A stretch of 6,903 nucleotides of DNA from Actinomycetota bacterium (GTDB lineage: Bacteria; Actinomycetota; Acidimicrobiia; Acidimicrobiales; JAHWLA01), in the NCBI GenBank assembly GCA_019347595.1, contig JAHWLA010000155.1, forward strand, positions 1-6,903, in the 5' to 3' direction. A model generated the notes under the pieces. It saw only the letters and a list, made by a program, of their open reading frames with translations, had not been told where the DNA came from and ran no database searches. Shown piece after piece: positions 5,437 to 6,903 of this stretch; the stretch's first letter is position 1, and the number at the start of each line of letters is the position of its first letter. A program made the position numbers and the translations under genes.

Positions 5437-6880
5437 CGACCCGAGGACGCCCGTGATCGTCGGCGTGGGCCAGCTCGTCCGCCGCCCGACGGCCGACGAC
5501 GTGGAGCACGCCAGCGAGCCCGCCGAGATGATGGCGGAGGTGCTCCGGCTGGCCGCCGACGACAGCGGAGCGGGTTCCGCCCTGTTGGCCGCGGCCGACG
5601 CGGCGGCGACGGTGGAGTCGGTGTCGTGGCCGTACCGCAACCCGGCGCTGGCGGTAGCCGAGCGGGTGGGGGCGGCGCCCCGCCTCACCGTGCGGTCGAC
5701 CACCGGCGGCAACAGCCCGCAGATGCTGGTGAACCGGATGGCGGCGGCGATCGGGCGAGGCGAGCTCGACGTGGCGTTGGTGGCGGGCGCCGAAGCCGTG
5801 CATTCACGCGTCTTGGCTCGCAAGGTGAAGGCGTGGCTGCCGTGGTCGGTGCAGGGCGACGACGTTCGTCCCGTCGACGAGGTCGTGGGCCACGACGTGC
5901 CCGGCAACAGCGACCACGAGCTGTCGCGAGGCATCGTGTTGCCGACGCAGGTGTACCCCATGTTCGAGAACGCGCTACGGGCGGCGGCGGGCGAGTCGAT
6001 CGAGGCACACCAGCGGCGGGTGGCCGCCCTGTGGGCCCGCTTCTCGGCGGTGGCGGCCCGCAACCCGTACGCGTGGTCGCCCGAGGCGCGGACGCCCGAC
6101 GAGATCGCCACGGTCACGCCCGACAACCGCATGGTCGGCTTCCCCTATCCCAAGCTGATGAACGCCAACATCCAGACCGACCAGGCGGCCGGGCTGGTGG
6201 TGTGCTCGGTGGCGGCGGCCCGGCGCTTCGGGGTGGCCGAGGACCGCTGGGTGTTCCCCCACTTCGGCGGCGAGGCCTACGACACGTGGTTCCTCTCCGA
6301 GCGCAACTCGTTCACGGCGTCGGTTCCGCTGGTGACATTCGCAGGCGAGGTGCGGGCCGACGAGGTGGCGCATGTCGACCTGTACTCGTGCTTCCCGTCC
6401 GCCGTGCAGATCGCCGCGGCCGAGTTGGGCTTGGGGCTGGACCGCGATCTCACGGTGACGGGTGGGCTCGCCTTCGCGGGCGGTCCCGCCAACAACTACG
6501 TGACGCACGCCATCGCCACCATGGTCGACGTGCTGCGCCGCGACCCGGGCTCGCTCGGCGTGGTGACGGCGGTGGGGTGGTACCTCACCAAGCACGCGCT
6601 CGGGCTGTACTCGACGTCGCCGCCCGCCGACGGCTTCCGCCGGGTCGAGTGGTCGGGCGACGTGCCGCGGCGTGCGTTGGCCGAGTCGTACGAAGGCGAG
6701 GCGGTGATCGAGACGTACACCGTGATGTTCGACCGCGACGGCCGGCCGGAGACGGGGCTGTACGCACTGCGACTGCCCGACGGGCGGCGGGCGTGGGGGC
6801 GGTCGGGCGGCGTGGCCGTGGACGAGGAGCTGTGCGGCCGCCCGGTGCGGGTGTCGGCCGACGGCGCCGTCACCCTCTGA
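5429..6880 (+). CDS. Thiolase-like protein with C-terminal add-on domain, catalytic residues missing
   Basis: 483 residues from the GTG at 5429, chosen because DPRTPVIVGVGQ (4-15) is the typical N-terminus of the acetyl-CoA acetyltransferase-like (SCP2-thiolase-related) family. The two-half thiolase core spans about 6-395 and a charged beta-rich tail about 400-483, matching the thiolase-like type 1 proteins of mycobacteria with an added C-terminal domain. The usual active-site motifs have changed: the nucleophile segment is STTGGNSPQ (90-98) with no Cys; the NEAF/HDCF motif reads YSCF (319-322); the GHP motif reads GGP (351-353); and the final CxG segment reads TAVGW (380-384). Ordinary thiolysis or condensation is therefore unlikely; a CoA-ester or lipid-related binding or other role is a guess. 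It is divergent from the phosphatase-glyA genes, with its start overlapping or abutting theirs, and is probably transcribed alone. No terminator is visible in the 23 nt after the stop. Confidence 0.85.
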   Translation: MAIDPRTPVIVGVGQLVRRPTADDVEHASEPAEMMAEVLRLAADDSGAGSALLAAADAAATVESVSWPYRNPALAVAERVGAAPRLTVRSTTGGNSPQMLVNRMAAAIGRGELDVALVAGAEAVHSRVLARKVKAWLPWSVQGDDVRPVDEVVGHDVPGNSDHELSRGIVLPTQVYPMFENALRAAAGESIEAHQRRVAALWARFSAVAARNPYAWSPEARTPDEIATVTPDNRMVGFPYPKLMNANIQTDQAAGLVVCSVAAARRFGVAEDRWVFPHFGGEAYDTWFLSERNSFTASVPLVTFAGEVRADEVAHVDLYSCFPSAVQIAAAELGLGLDRDLTVTGGLAFAGGPANNYVTHAIATMVDVLRRDPGSLGVVTAVGWYLTKHALGLYSTSPPADGFRRVEWSGDVPRRALAESYEGEAVIETYTVMFDRDGRPETGLYALRLPDGRRAWGRSGGVAVDEELCGRPVRVSADGAVTL

Positions 6881-6903
6881 CAGCCGCTCCCTCCTCCGAA
6901 CGT

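Noticed and set aside
1..6903. Mobile elements, CRISPR arrays, defence systems, tRNA or rRNA genes
   Set aside because: No transposase or integrase motifs, no spaced direct repeats, no tRNA-like cloverleaf and no foreign base composition were seen. All gene-length space is filled by recognisable housekeeping or thiolase-like genes.

Overview
The window is high-GC DNA (visually around 70% G+C, with GC-rich third codon positions). It carries a compact housekeeping cluster on the minus strand and one divergent gene on the plus strand. The order LMW phosphatase - glyA - wecA-like - atpZ - atpI - atpB - atpE - atpF resembles the region upstream of the F1 genes in Actinobacteria; Mycobacterium also has a wecA/rfe gene next to atpI. 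Together with the unusual pre-sequence on AtpF, this suggests an actinobacterium, most likely class Acidimicrobiia. That assignment is an inference from gene order, composition and remembered protein sequences, not a database result.

Layout from right to left, the direction of transcription of the cluster. (1) Positions 5429-6880, plus strand: a thiolase-fold protein with an extra C-terminal domain that lacks the usual thiolase catalytic residues. (2) 4834-5436, minus: a low-molecular-weight protein tyrosine phosphatase whose start is ambiguous. Its stop overlaps the start of glyA (3605-4837, serine hydroxymethyltransferase) as ATGA. (3) 3533-3604: a 72-nt gap filled by a perfect 21-bp hairpin. 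(4) 2354-3532: a WecA/MraY-family polyprenyl-phosphate glycosyl-1-phosphate transferase. (5) 2227-2353: a 127-nt gap with a candidate promoter for the ATP synthase genes. (6) 1-2226: atpZ and atpI (ATGA overlap), then atpB, atpE and atpF with 4, 22 and 10 nt between them. atpF runs off the left edge.

The ATP synthase genes build the membrane rotor and stator (a, c, b) plus two small membrane proteins thought to help c-ring assembly or Mg2+ handling. glyA supplies glycine and one-carbon units, and the WecA-like enzyme starts a lipid-linked cell-envelope glycan. No functional link is needed to explain this neighbourhood; it is a conserved housekeeping arrangement.

I found no mobile element, CRISPR array, RNA gene or clearly new multi-gene system. 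The items most worth a second look are the hairpin between glyA and wecA, the back-to-back TANNNT elements placed exactly for leaderless transcripts between the divergent genes (with a possible AUC start), the AtpF with a secretion-type leader and two extracytoplasmic cysteines, and the thiolase-like protein without catalytic residues.
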